Of a DNA stretch of 64,000 nt, positions 45,931 to 56,455 are shown piece after piece. The stretch comes from Tachypleus tridentatus (lineage: Eukaryota; Arthropoda; Merostomata; Xiphosura; Limulidae). A model generated the notes under the pieces. It saw only the letters and a program-made list of their open reading frames with translations, was not told the DNA's origin and did not search any database. Each line of letters begins with the position of its first letter. The stretch's first letter is position 1. Where the stretch lies: the NCBI RefSeq assembly GCF_004210375.1, contig NC_134834.1, forward strand, positions 154,957,290 through 155,021,289, given 5' to 3'. Made by a program: the position numbers and the translations under genes.

Positions 45931-46970
45931 ATACAAAATAAATTCAGTCATTTCAATCAATTCAGTCAATGTTTTACATAACAACTCGACATTCTAAATG
46001 CTTTCTTTTGTAACTTGTAGATGTTCAAGTGACTGACGGGAAGAGCGTTTGAAGATACAACAAAACAAAATAGAGCATAGTTAATGAAATAACGACAGTT
46101 TTAAATCACATCAAGGCTAAGCTTAATGCTAACAAAAATGTTTTGTTCTGGTCATTTTTGTTATTACCTAGTAGTTACGAGAAATTACCCGTGTGTTAAC
46201 TGTCAACACATGCACGTAGCGAGTAATGTAGCAATAAGCTAGTGTCAAAATATTAAAGAAACCCATAAGAAATTCATAAGAACTTGATGGCTGTGGCAAG
46301 CGGTCACTGGATATTATAGCTATAAAAGGTGTCATGGTCTTCTGGGAAATATACAAAAAACACGTGTAACTTGCCTGTGCCTTTGTAAATTTGCATTTTG
46401 TTGACCTTGATGAAATGGAGTATTTCCTCTCAGTGAACAAACAAGGTGGGTGCGTTTGGTTACAAAACATAATAGCTTGAAAATTCCTGCGTGTTTTGCC
46501 GCTGTTCTCAAGATTAAAGACGTTACATATGGGATTCGTCACACGTGCATGACGCATGAACAGAGATACGGTAATAAGAAACGACATCATAAGTTATTTT
46601 CGTTTTGTTTTCGTCACGTAACAGAGATATTAACGTCGTATAGTGTCCCTTTGGCGGGAACTCTGTGTTCTATGGAATACTAATTATTATTTTCTAGTTT
46701 ACAAAGCACATCCTTCTAAGTTATCTCTCATGAACTGGATAAAGTAAAGGCTTCTTTGAGTTCAATCAATACGTAAATTTGATTATGATACTGTGATTCT
46801 TTAATGACGTTTATATATCGTGTTATGGTTTTCGCCATGTGTTTGCAACAGTGATGTTGATGAAGTAATATGTTAAAACACATAAATTTTAAGTTTTAGG
46901 TCTTAGGTTTTTGTCTTTATACAATATAATACCATGTAAATCTTTTATGATATTTTAAGTCTCATTTTAA
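45931..46970. other. no supported gene
   Basis: A 140-codon minus frame (46168-46590) and a 77-codon plus frame (46450-46683) overlap here. Neither has a domain, signal or splice context I recognise, and I treat both as chance. Confidence 0.4.
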
Positions 46971-46974
46971 ATAT

Positions 46975-47981
46975 TGCTACGTATTTTAATTTATCTCGGA
47001 CAAGTTTCTGATTTATTATGTTACGTATTACGATTTCAAATAGCCGGAAATTTTAATTTGAAGTTAGAAGTTAATTAAATGCTGATATGTATCAAATTTA
47101 TGGTATTTGCCAACAAGATTGATACACACAGTTTTCTTTCTTAACACAAATATATTTTAATATACAAACAACAACATGATTTATAATAATGGTTATTACA
47201 AGTAATGATTTATATACGGAAGTGTTACAAACTTACAATACCAAGTCTTTTATCTGGTCTGGAACTGAATATTTTATCGACGGTATACAATGAATGATTG
47301 ATAAACAGGTCCTCCACTGGTACAGCGATGATAAGTCCACGGATTTGCAACGCTAAAATCAGGGGTTAGATTCTCCTCGGTGGACTCAGCAGATAGCCCG
47401 ATGTGGCTTTGCTATAAGAAAACACACATACAGCTAGCTAGTTCTATTCTTGGCTGGCTTCATGCGGTTTACAAGCTATTTTTTCACTGAGAAAGTTACC
47501 TAATGTTTTCGTAAAAATACTAACGTCCGAATTAATTATCTAAAGTTAAACGGCTTGTATTGTTTGAAATGTTGAAACGTTTCTGGTCAAATATCTGTAG
47601 TTTTCCGATTAATGAGCGTTTATCAGTTATAGCTTTCGAAGTATATGGAACACTAATTGTAGCAATCCAACAGCTGGTTGGTTGGTTGGTTGATTTGGTG
47701 TTTTATGGCACAAAGCAACTAGGCTATCTGCGCCATTCTAAAAACTGTCTCTTAGTGCATCAATTTATAAACTATAGGCGGCGTTCTCCAAAATTTAATT
47801 GGCAACAATGTAAAACATATAGTGTTGATTCTTACACTCGAGAATCTTCTACAAATTTAAAAAAGAGGCGTGATTTTCGAAATACACATTTAACCGTATA
47901 AGTTACATACATTTATAAATATATATTAAAATAAAACAAACATCGATATTAAAATAAATACATAATAGTAAACCCGTTACA
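46975..47981 (+). mobile_element. LTR-like dispersed repeat, copy 3 (best ends)
   Basis: Starts 'tgctacgtattttaattt' and ends 'agtaaacccgttaca', so 5'-TG...CA-3', flanked by a 4-bp 'atat' on both sides (46971-46974, 47982-47985). Contains a SINE-B (47312-47430). The 113-codon frame 47560-47901 inside it is not a recognisable protein. A solo LTR is the simplest reading, but no internal retroviral-type genes are seen anywhere in the window. Confidence 0.65.
47312..47430 (+). mobile_element. SINE-B copy inside LTR-like repeat
   Basis: Box B 'ggggttagattctcc' (one change), tail 'gatgtggctttgctataag' then 'aaaacacacata'. The sister copies at 16492 and 24514 lack it. Confidence 0.88.
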
Positions 47982-48180
47982 ATATTTATTGTGTATTATT
48001 AAACACTGTCTTCTTTCAACATTCGAGCTGTTTAAAATCCTACAGTGATTTGGTTTCTCATTTTTCTCTTTCATTTTGGCTACAGTTGTTACTCTTTTTC
48101 ATTATACATGATTCCCTTGTTAAGTAGCTATAATTCAAGTACTAATTTGTAATCACACGTTAATGCAAAACAAGTATTTA
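47982..48180. other. no feature recognised
   Basis: Short AT-rich spacer. Confidence 0.4.
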
Positions 48181-48424
48181 TACAGGGTGTTGGGAAAGTC
48201 ACTGTGCATTTATATATTTATTAACAGACATGTTTCAATATAGAATACAGGAGGTAAATATGAATGACAATTATAAACAATGTTGAAAGTGACCCACGTT
48301 GGCATCAATACAGGCCTGGATCCTTCTTATTTTGTTTCTAAACACCGCTATCAGTTGCTGCCTTGAAACAGATTGAATAAAATATGATTACAAAACTGCA
48401 CAGTGACTTTCCGTACATCCTGTA
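48181..48424 (-). mobile_element. 244-bp mariner/Tc1-type MITE, copy 2
   Basis: Same length as the 44439 element and differing at only a handful of positions. Ends 'tacagggtgttgggaaagtc' and 'gactttccgtacatcctgta'. The high similarity implies recent, closely spaced insertions or local duplication. Confidence 0.9.
48271..48375 (-). pseudogene. transposase C-terminal remnant in MITE copy 2
   Basis: Same frame as in the copy at 44439, still open through FRNKIRRIQACIDANVGHF to the stop. One visible change (SRQQ for SSQQ). Confidence 0.75.
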
Positions 48425-48742
48425 TGTGACATTCATTGTGGTTTTCAAAAATATATAGGTAAGGTTGACGTAAAGGGTTTATTTTTGAGACTGTATGTCA
48501 CTACAGGGTGTAGTGTAACATGTCTACATACGTAAGGCATTATAAATGACATTTCCATTAATAATTTGTCTTGAAAGGTTTTTGTTTATAAAATTAATAT
48601 TTTTGGTTTACACTAAACACTGAAAACCGATTTCATGCGAAGCTATATTACCAAGCCTTTTACAATACCTGGTTTACTTTCGGATACGTGTATTCTACCG
48701 TTTTCAGTGGTACAAGTTATTACTATAGAAGCTAGAGTAATT
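48425..48742. other. no feature recognised
   Basis: AT-rich; nothing classifiable. Confidence 0.4.
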
Positions 48743-49002
48743 GGTTTGTTTGGAACTTTGTGCAAAACTACATAAGGGTTATCTGCACTACCCGTTCCTA
48801 ATTTAGCAGTGCAAGACTAGAGGAAAGGCAGCTAGTAATCACCACCCACAGGCCAACTCTTTTACCAACGAATAATGAATCTAACCATAATATTATATAA
48901 TTATAACGCCTCCATGGCTGAAAGGGTGAACATGTTTGTTGGAAGGAGTATTCGAACCCGCATCCTGCAGATTGCATCCTAACCACTTGGACATGCTAGG
49001 CT
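48743..49002 (-). mobile_element. SINE-A copy, diverged
   Basis: Tail 'gaactttgtgcaaaactac', body 'gcaagactagaggaaaggc', head 'accacttggacatgctagg'. A short internal deletion removes 'cttgggctact'. Confidence 0.88.
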
Positions 49003-49500
49003 TAAACCATAGTATCAGGATATACTTTACAAATATATATATATAAATGTGTGTGTTTACTTATATATACAAATACGCATACAAGTTTGGCGAGTGTTCG
49101 ATCTTTAATATCGTAAGTGATGACAGAATAGATTATTTATTTTTATATGATGTAATGGTAAAGTGAATTTAGAAATGAGTCTATACATTTTTGACACTTA
49201 AATCTATTTGAAGCTTATTTAGATATTGTTCAAAACTAACCGAAAATTATCAAGGCTGAATTCTGTTGAACGTGATATAGGATGGGTTATATCATATGAG
49301 AAAATATCTTTAATCAGTTCTCTAACTTCTTTATCTGACTTGGTCACTTTTATAACTTTTTGTTTAAACTGTTGTGTTCCCAGTTTCTAAGGAAACATCT
49401 AATTGATTTTGCTTCATTTAATATATATATATATATATATATGTACTTATGGCAAATCTAATAAACGTTATCTATTACTTTTCCAAATTTTAAATTACTA
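49003..49500. other. no gene; (AT)n runs
   Basis: (TA)n runs near 49036-49046 and 49421-49441 only. Confidence 0.45.
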
Positions 49501-49504
49501 ATCA

Positions 49505-49622
49505 GATGGTAGGCAGCCAGTCAACATCACTCTACCACTCATGTTAAGGGATTGACTGTCAGACCTATAATGCGCGTATAGCTTTGGTTGCGCACAGAAA
49601 TCCAGAGCTCTAACCTCCTTAC
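49505..49622 (-). mobile_element. old SINE-A remnant
   Basis: 'gatggtaggcagccagtcaa', 'gggattgactgtcagacc' and 'ctctaacctcc' in SINE-A order, heavily decayed. Confidence 0.5.
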
Positions 49623-50013
49623 ATCCCAGTTTTCTCTTTAATGTTTTTAAGTGAACGTATAACTAAAAAAGAAGAAACTCCAGAACGAATGTGTTGAAAG
49701 TCAATCTTGAATTTGGCTCAGGTTTTGTTGAACCACCTGCTCGCCAGGAAAGTCCTTCAAAAATTTCAGTAAAAATTCGTATTGTGTTAATTGAAAATAC
49801 TCTTTTTAATAACCAATTTTCATTCACTTGTTCTATTAAAATATATTTTCTCTTCATATTTATTATATAAATTTGAAGTGATTGTAGAGTTAAGTTTTTA
49901 AAAAGACTAAAATTTTCATAGTATTTTCTTTTCTGTAAAACGTATTTCCTTCTTTTAAATTGTGGATGTCAGTGGTGGTCGGATTTGCTTGTCATTGATG
50001 TCTCACGTACGTT
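49623..50013. other. no feature recognised
   Basis: A 64-codon minus frame (49663-49857) has no motif. Confidence 0.4.
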
Positions 50014-50259
50014 TTGTCCTCCTGCCTGTCTTCTCCTTTATACTGGTCATTCCTTTCTCTCGAAGACCTCATCAGCTTAGGAGGACTGTTCTCCCTTCCT
50101 CCTATTTCCTGTCTTTATCCTTCACTAGATCCTAATATGCTTCTGTGCCCTATCGACGCTTTTCGTTCTTGTACTGCTTCCTTCAGGGGTACACGCTCAA
50201 GACTCTTGATCTCCTGGCAGTCCTTCTGCTATTTTGATCTTTCACATTCTAGAAAGTAA
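50014..50259 (+). pseudogene. DIRS-type tyrosine recombinase fragment
   Basis: The 81-codon frame ends in a block reading LLCPIDAFRSCTASFRG, then RSRLLISW and FDLSHS. This matches the CPVRAL...Y...(T)..FRG...LFISW...DLSPxTI stretch that precedes the catalytic part of DIRS and related tyrosine recombinases. The preceding SCLYPSLDPNM fits the usual linker. No reverse transcriptase or split direct repeats are seen nearby, so only a relic is present. Assignment rests on pattern memory. Confidence 0.45.
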
Positions 50260-50261
50260 TT

Positions 50262-50765
50262 CTGTCATCAGTATGATCATTATATAGAAATTATAATACT
50301 GATTGTAATACTGCCTTCAATATGACCATTAGATACAAATCGTAAAACACATTTTAATACTGTATTCAGTATGATCATTATATACAAATTATAATACGAA
50401 CTATATAGCTGTCTTCAGTATGATCATTATATACAAATTATAATACGAACTATATAGCTGTCTTCAGTATGATCATTATATACAAATTATAATACGGACT
50501 ATATAGCTGTCTTCAGTATGATCATTATATACAAATTATAATACGGACTATATAGCTGTCTTCAGTATGATCATTATATACAAATTATAATACGAACTAT
50601 ATAGCTGTCTTCAGTATGATCATTATATACAAATTATAATACGGACTATATAGCTGTCTTCAGTATGATTATTATATACAAATTATAATACGAACTATAT
50701 AGCTGTCTTCAGTATGATCATTATATACAAGTTATAACACGGACTGTAATACTGTTTTCAGTATT
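50262..50765 (+). repeat. minisatellite, 49 bp, about 11 units
   Basis: Units 'cttcagtatgatcattatat' then 'acaaattataatacgaac' then 'tatatagctgt'. The seven central units are almost identical, differing mainly at one A/G site ('cgaac' or 'cggac'). The first three and last are diverged. Confidence 0.93.
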
Positions 50766-51026
50766 TACTATTTAATCCAATAATGTTTATCTCAGGCCTC
50801 AGCTTATGATTAACTAAACGCCATTTTATTCGAAGGCTCTTCGTTATTGATCTCTAAGATCTTTCACCAATTGCAATTAATAAAAATGTCTTATTCCCTT
50901 AAGGCGTGTTCAAGTACGCTTTTCTTATTTGGGAGGATCATGTTAGCATGTTGTTTAATTCCTGTTAATAGGTTTCTTTCAGTAGAATCAATATAACTTT
51001 GCTGACAGCAAACAATCTTGTTCGTG
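50766..51026. other. no feature recognised
   Basis: Short spacer without features. Confidence 0.4.
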
Positions 51027-51133
51027 AGCGTGAAGTTTTACAGTAGGCGATCTGAGAAGTACTCACCGTAGGGATCCAACTCCAAATTTTAGCATTTAAG
51101 TCTTCGAGCATACCATTGAGCCATCATAGGAGG
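51027..51133 (-). mobile_element. SINE-B/C remnant
   Basis: 'acagtaggcgatctgagaag', 'caccgtagggatccaactcc' and 'accattgagccatca' follow the SINE-C order; box B is degraded. Confidence 0.6.
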
Positions 51134-51246
51134 ACAGTTCCTGAAATCGTTGTCATCGTGTTCGTCGCCATGGTTGTTTTGTTTTTATTACTTCAAGTAA
51201 CCAGTTTTTCTGTGACTGAAGCACTAATTTACGATGTATATTAAAA

Positions 51247-51662
51247 TCTTGGGCATGCTTAAATAGATGTCGAGACAGTTCAGATAGCTTCTTGCATGCT
51301 TAAATAGATGTCGAGACAGTTCAGATAGCTTCTTGCATGCTTAAATAGATGTCGAGACAATTCAGATAGCTTCTTGCATGCTTAAATACATGTCGAGACA
51401 GTTCAGATAGCTTCTTGCATGCTTAAATACATGTCGAGACAGTTCAGATAGCTTCTTGCATGCTTAAATAGATGTCGAGACAATTCAGATAGCTTCTTGC
51501 ATGCTTAAATACATGTCGAGACAGTTCAGATAGCTTCTTGCATGCTTAAATACATGTCGAGACAGTTCAGATAGCTTCTTGCATGCTTAAATAGATGTCG
51601 AGAACTTCAGATAGCTTCTTGCATGCTTAAATAGATGTCGAGACAGTTCAGATAGCTTCTTT
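51247..51662 (+). repeat. minisatellite, 41 bp, ten units, trimeric pattern
   Basis: Units 'cttgcatgcttaaatagatg' then 'tcgagacagttcagatagctt'-type. Two variable sites (gatg/catg and cagtt/caatt) give unit types in an order where units 3-5 and 6-8 are identical trimers of 123 bp. Unit 9 carries a 1-bp deletion. Confidence 0.95.
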
Positions 51663-52573
51663 TATACTTGACATACTTCTGTTGTTGCACAATTTCACGA
51701 CAGACTTTACTGGCAAAATACTGCATTTTTTTTTAAATTTTCCGTTTCAACACTATTTAGAACAAACTACAATATTTTATTACTAACTTACTTGAGATTA
51801 CTATCTACTCTTGTCAATTTTTATATCTTTATGGAGAAAAAATGCAATTATATAGCTGATAGTTTAATAATGATTTATCTTTAATGGTAACATTACACCT
51901 TTTTTATATCTCTGCTGTGGAAAACATAACGGAATGAGAACGTTGGTGCTTTTGTGTAAAGAGGTCAGTGGTTAAAAGGCGCCATGAATGAACTCTTTGT
52001 GAAAGATACAACAGTGACGTCAGAGTAAGACTGTTTTGTGTCGATTCATGCGTGTGGTTTATGAAAGTTCAACGGCTTTACAATATCACAGATTATTGAT
52101 AATATAATATGTTTTTCATTGCTAATAAAAAATATTGAGGCCATTAGTTAGAACGCTATCGTTGTGGTATAAAGTATTTTTAGCCAAAATATAGAAAATG
52201 TGTTTTGTTAAAAAACAAAACAAATATTGCTACTCAATCCTCAAATACAAAAGGTGGTTTCGCAGAATCGTTTAAGAGCAAGTAACTCTATCTCATTCTA
52301 GTGTGAGAGTAATGTCCAGTTTTTGGGTGGAGATCGTTTCCTTTTCGTTCTATCACGTTATGCATCTATCTATATATGTATATTAATATGGTTAACATCA
52401 AATAAGATTTCTAGACAAAAACTAATTGGACATCAGAGAAGCAATCTACTAAGTAGAGTTGTAAACATGATTATAAAGCAGACAAGAGCAATGAAGTTCA
52501 CTTGTTTTTCGTCACCAGGGTGCTTTGATATTAGAAAACTAACATTCATTGGTTATTTTTAACTGATTAAAAA
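51663..52573. other. no supported gene; TGACGTCA at 52015-52022
   Basis: A CRE-type palindrome is present, but no transcription unit is visible. The 79-codon + frame 52323-52562 lacks motifs. Confidence 0.4.
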
Positions 52574-52772
52574 CGACTCGAGAAGGCAGCTAGTCATCAC
52601 CACCACCGCCAACTCTTGGGCTATTCTTTTACCAACAAATAGTGGGATTGACCTTCACATTATAACGTCTCCACGGCTGAAAAGGCGAGCATGTCTGGTG
52701 CGACGGGGATGCGAACCCGCAACCCTCAGATTACGAGTCACACGCCTTAACCCACTTGGTCATGCCGGGCCT
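52574..52772 (-). mobile_element. SINE-A copy, internally deleted
   Basis: Near-consensus from 'aaggcagctagtcatcacc' to 'cttggtcatgccgggcc', but the part between 'ctcgag' and 'aaggcagc' is missing. It abuts the inverted LTR-like repeat. Confidence 0.88.
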
Positions 52773-52784
52773 CGTACCAGGCAT

Positions 52785-53205
52785 GAGCCAATCAATCAAG
52801 CGAGCTAGCTAAAGTGAGGTGCAGCAGTTTAAACTCAGAATTAATATGTTCGTGTGGACTTGGATCGTCGATAAAATATTTAGTTGTAGACTGCATATAA
52901 GACCCAGTATTATTTGTAAGTTTGTAAAACTGTGTGTATAAATCATCATTTGTAGTAACTATAATATTAGTAATAACCGTTGTTATAAGTTGTATTGTTT
53001 TTATTTTTGTATATTAAAATATACTTGTGTTAAAAAAGATAATTGTATGTATCAATCTTGTTGGCACATACCATAAATTTGAAATATATTAACATTTAAT
53101 TAACTTCTAAATTCAAATTCAAATTGCCGATTATCTGAAACAGTAATACGTTAACACACGTAACAAAATAAATCAGAGACTCGCCGGAAATAAATTATAA
53201 AACTT
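52785..53205 (-). mobile_element. LTR-like dispersed repeat, copy 4, partial
   Basis: Inverted relative to the other three copies: 'gacttggatcgtcgataaaat', then 'taaccgttgttataag', then 'caatcttgttggcacata', ending 'gactcgccggaaataaattat'. Both extremities are missing. Confidence 0.75.
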
Positions 53206-53345
53206 AACAACAGGAACACACACACATATATATATGATTTTCAGAACTACATGGTATTGATTGTTCACAGATATTTAGAGATGTGGTAATGGTGTAAAAC
53301 ATGATTGGTTGGTTTTGCAGTGTGGTAATGATGTAAAGCATGATT

Positions 53346-53599
53346 GTTTTTGTTGTTGTTTTTTAATTTCGCGCAAAGCTACTCGAGGGTCATCTGCGCT
53401 AGCCGCCCCTAATTTAACAATGATAAACTAGAAGGAATATAGCGAGTTGACATCACCCACCGCCAACTCTTGGGCTATTCTTTTGTCAACGAATAATGGA
53501 ATTGACGAACGCCCCCGCGACTGAAAGTGTGCACATGTTCGGTTAAAGAGATTCCAACCCGCGTGTCGAGTGTCCTAACCACCAGGCCATACCAAGCCT
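53346..53599 (-). mobile_element. SINE-A copy with imperfect TSD
   Basis: Flanks 'gtaaagcatgatt' and 'gtaaaacatatt' match apart from two or three positions. Body lacks about 20 bp around 'accgtcacattataac'. Confidence 0.88.
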
Positions 53600-53799
53600 G
53601 TAAAACATATTACTTTGTTGTTGTTTTTTAGGCATTCTTACATAAAACAAGGATTTGTTATAAAAAGATTTTCAGCATGTCGGACGTTGTCCCATTTTGA
53701 GTGCGTCGATTGTGTTTCAGTAGACAACAATGATTTTGCATTTTAGTACAATTGTATTTGGTTCTAAGTTGGATAAGATTGAAGTGGAGGAGCTTGTAT

Positions 53800-53857
53800 G
53801 TGTTTTTTCTTATAACAAAGCTACATAAGGCTATCTTCTGAGTCCACCGAGAGGTAA
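53800..53857 (-). mobile_element. SINE-B tail fragment
   Basis: 'tttcttataacaaagctac' and 'tctgagtccaccgagagg' only. Confidence 0.7.
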
Positions 53858-54084
53858 AGTAACTGTGGACTGTTACTGTGCTGCAATAAGTGAGCTACCT
53901 TCCATTTAGTGTAGAACATGGGATTTTACAGTATCATTCTACGACAGTAAAGTGTAGGCTAAACTCCTATACAATAAACCCTCACTATTACAATTCGTAA
54001 ACCCTGGAATATAACATTAAAAAAACTCGTTGTCTGACAGTAGTCGAAACCTTTATCACTTTTAATTTGTTAGTAAGATTTAAT

Positions 54085-54207
54085 TGGTTTAGTTGTTGTT
54101 AAGCGTAAAACTTCTCAATGGTTTATATATGCTATGCCCACCAGGGGTATTAAAACTCGATTTTGGACGTCGTAAGCCTGAGACTCACCACTGAGCCACT
54201 GGAGGGT
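54085..54207 (-). mobile_element. SINE-C copy
   Basis: 'gttgttaagcgtaaaactt', 'gctatgcccaccaggggtat', box B antisense 'tattaaaactcg', head end 'actgagccactggagg'. Confidence 0.8.
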
Positions 54208-54301
54208 TTGTTGGTAAGAGTGTTTTCCAGTAATGCGTAGTTGAGTGAAAGTGATAGTTGAGGGCGCTTTTCTAAAAAAAATTGACTAATATGTTTGTTA
54301 G

Positions 54302-54375
54302 TTTTGTTGTTAAGCACAAAGCTGAAAGGGCTAACTGTGCTCTATTCACCACAGACATATATCACTGAGTCATTA
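54302..54375 (-). mobile_element. SINE-C fragment
   Basis: 'gttgttaagcacaaagctg' and 'gctctattcacca', then a deletion before 'tcactgagtcattagg'. Confidence 0.65.
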
Positions 54376-54642
54376 GGCTACAAATAACTAGTAATTTGTT
54401 ATTAGTGCTAATTACTGTAAAAATTGTGTTCATTTGCGCACAGGCCTAGCATGGCCAGGTGGTTAAGGTGCTCGACACGTAATATGAGGGTCGCGGGCTC
54501 AAATCCCCGTCACACCAAACATGCTGTCTCTTTCAGCCGTGTAGGCGTTATGATGTGACGGTGAATTCCACTATTCGTTGGTAAAAGAGTAGCCTAAGAG
54601 TTGGCGGTGGATGGTGATGATTAGCTGCCTTCCCTTTAGTCT

Positions 54643-55051
54643 TGCCCCGCGCTAGTACAGTGGTATGTCTGTGGATTTACAACGCAAAATCAGGGGTTCG
54701 ATTCCCCTCGGTGGGCTTAGCAGATAGCCCAATGTGGCTTTGCTATAAGAAAAAACGGCCCGGCATGGCCACGCGTGTTAAGGCGTGCAACACATAATTT
54801 GAGGGTCGCGGGTTCGCATCCCCGTCGCGCCAAACATGCTCGCCCCTCAGCCGTGGGGGCATTACAATGTGACGGTCAATCCCACTATTCGTTGGTAAAA
54901 GAGTGACCCAAAAGTTGGCGGTGGGTGGTGATGACTAGCTGCCTTCCCTCTAGTTTTATACTACTAAATTAGGGACGACTAGCAAAGATAGCTCTCGAGT
55001 AGCTTTGTGCGAAATTCAAAAACAAACAAACTATAAAAAAACATACACACA
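54643..55051 (+). mobile_element. SINE-B inserted in the SINE-A, itself split
   Basis: SINE-B head to 'gctttgctataag' occupies 54643-54756. Its (CA)n tail resumes at 55043 ('atacacacac'). Box B 'ggggttcgattcccc' is intact. Confidence 0.88.
54757..55030 (+). mobile_element. SINE-A inserted in the tail of the SINE-B
   Basis: A full SINE-A, flanked by 'ctataagaaaaaac' (54743-54756) and 'ctataaaaaaac' (55031-55042), an imperfect duplication of the SINE-B tail. This is the youngest layer of the nest. Confidence 0.9.
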
Positions 55052-55159
55052 CCCTTTAGCCTCACACTGATAATTTAGGGACGGCTAGCGTAGATAACCC
55101 TTGTATAGGTTTGCTCGAAATTTAAAACCAAACCCACTCATTTCTTTGATACCCGTCTT

Positions 55160-55365
55160 TAAGTTGATAGAGAGTAGCCAGCTAGTCAACAGCTCACACA
55201 TTCTTCAGCTACTTTTGTCTCACTGAATATGTCTCTCAAGCTTATTAATGCACCACCGACCGTAAAGTGTAGAATGCGATTTTTCTTTTCGGTAACGGGA
55301 TATGAACGTGGACCTGTGCATCTGCAGTGTGATATACTAAATATTTTGCCACGCTTTGCTTATAT
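55160..55365 (-). mobile_element. old, diverged SINE-A copy
   Basis: 'agagagtagccagctagtca', 'ttcttcagctacttttgtct', 'cgaccgtaaagtgtagaat' and 'acgggatatgaacgtggacc' in SINE-A order. Confidence 0.6.
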
Positions 55366-56455
55366 CAAGGCACGTGTAATGTCTATTCGGTCGTCATGAT
55401 CAAAGGGAGGCTGCAATAGTCATGCGTTTTCGCCTTCCCAACTTACGGTGAATTCCTTTGATTGAAAACTAAAACTCTTTCCTAGATCAGCTTAAATATT
55501 GTATGGATGTATTTATAAGAATGTATAATAAATCAGAAACGAAACATGATGCACATCTATAGAGCACATTCTTGGTTCGGATATCATTTTATAAACACTC
55601 TGTTACATTATTATACTGTGAAAGGCTGAATTTTTGTATTGCACATTTTCCCTTTCGATCTGTGTTGGAAGTAAATTAAAGAAGGCTGTGTTTTATAGAA
55701 ATTTATTGTTCTGCTTATACCAGCAGTCTACTAACAATGTAGTTTTTATATGACTGTATATACAAACAGTATAATATAGATATGACACTACAGCGTCGGT
55801 ACACAGAGACTTTTCATTGTTGCAGTCCAGAATATTTTAAATTTAATAGAGTGTGGCTGTTATGTCTCGACTTTGAGTTTCTTTATGATGCTTTATGGAA
55901 CAAACATTGATTTCTTGTGCATAATATACACAAATATCTTTGGCCCCATCCTGTTTCTTTATTTCAATTTACAAAGTATTATGCACTATAGTGTAAGAAA
56001 ACTAGGCCTTATTTGTGGGATTTGCGTGGGTAAATATCAACCCAAAGCCTCTTGTCGTTCGACGTTTCGGCATTCCACGTCCTGTTGCAACTTCCTCAAA
56101 TTTCAAATTCCATCAGAAATCGTAATAAAAAATACGTGCATTACACTTACTGATGTTATAAACATTGTGGCAGCAGACTGCGGGGCGATGTTTGTGTGGA
56201 AAAAAGTAGCTTCGACAATAAAATTTGTAATATATAAACACAGCTTTGAAAATTAACGTTTTATTAGTGAAACAATAATATGCAAAGAGCTTATATCTAC
56301 TTTTAAATGAAATTTTTGGATGCTTCTACAAAATTTAATCATATTAAGTGATTTTTTGTATTAATTACATATATATTTTTTAAACTAAATGTTAGCATTT
56401 CATCTAAAATAATTTTTGGTTTCAATGACGTGAAAAGGAACGTGCGAGGTTTTAG
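55366..56455. other. no supported gene
   Basis: The 127-codon + frame 55873-56256 has no recognisable domain. Antisense within it (56040-56100) reads 'gaggaagttgcaac' and 'atgccgaaacgtcg', resembling retroelement tail motifs, so part of it is probably an old repeat. Confidence 0.4.

Larger units (their letters stand above)
54443..55130 (+). mobile_element. SINE-A copy split by a nested SINE-B and SINE-A
   Basis: The host copy's head and body occupy 54443-54642 and its tail 55063-55130 ('aatttagggacggctagcg'). The break is flanked by an 11-bp near-perfect duplication (ccctttagtct at 54632-54642; ccctttagcct at 55052-55062). Confidence 0.9.

Noticed and set aside
46168..46590. 140-codon minus frame
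   Set aside because: No domain, signal or splice borders; an overlapping plus frame exists; chance length is plausible in AT-rich DNA.
54660..54720. tRNA-like sequences with intact box A and box B
   Set aside because: They are SINE heads: they lack a foldable anticodon arm with proper acceptor pairing and continue into SINE bodies.
55873..56256. 127-codon plus frame
   Set aside because: No recognisable domain, and part of its antisense looks like a retroelement tail.
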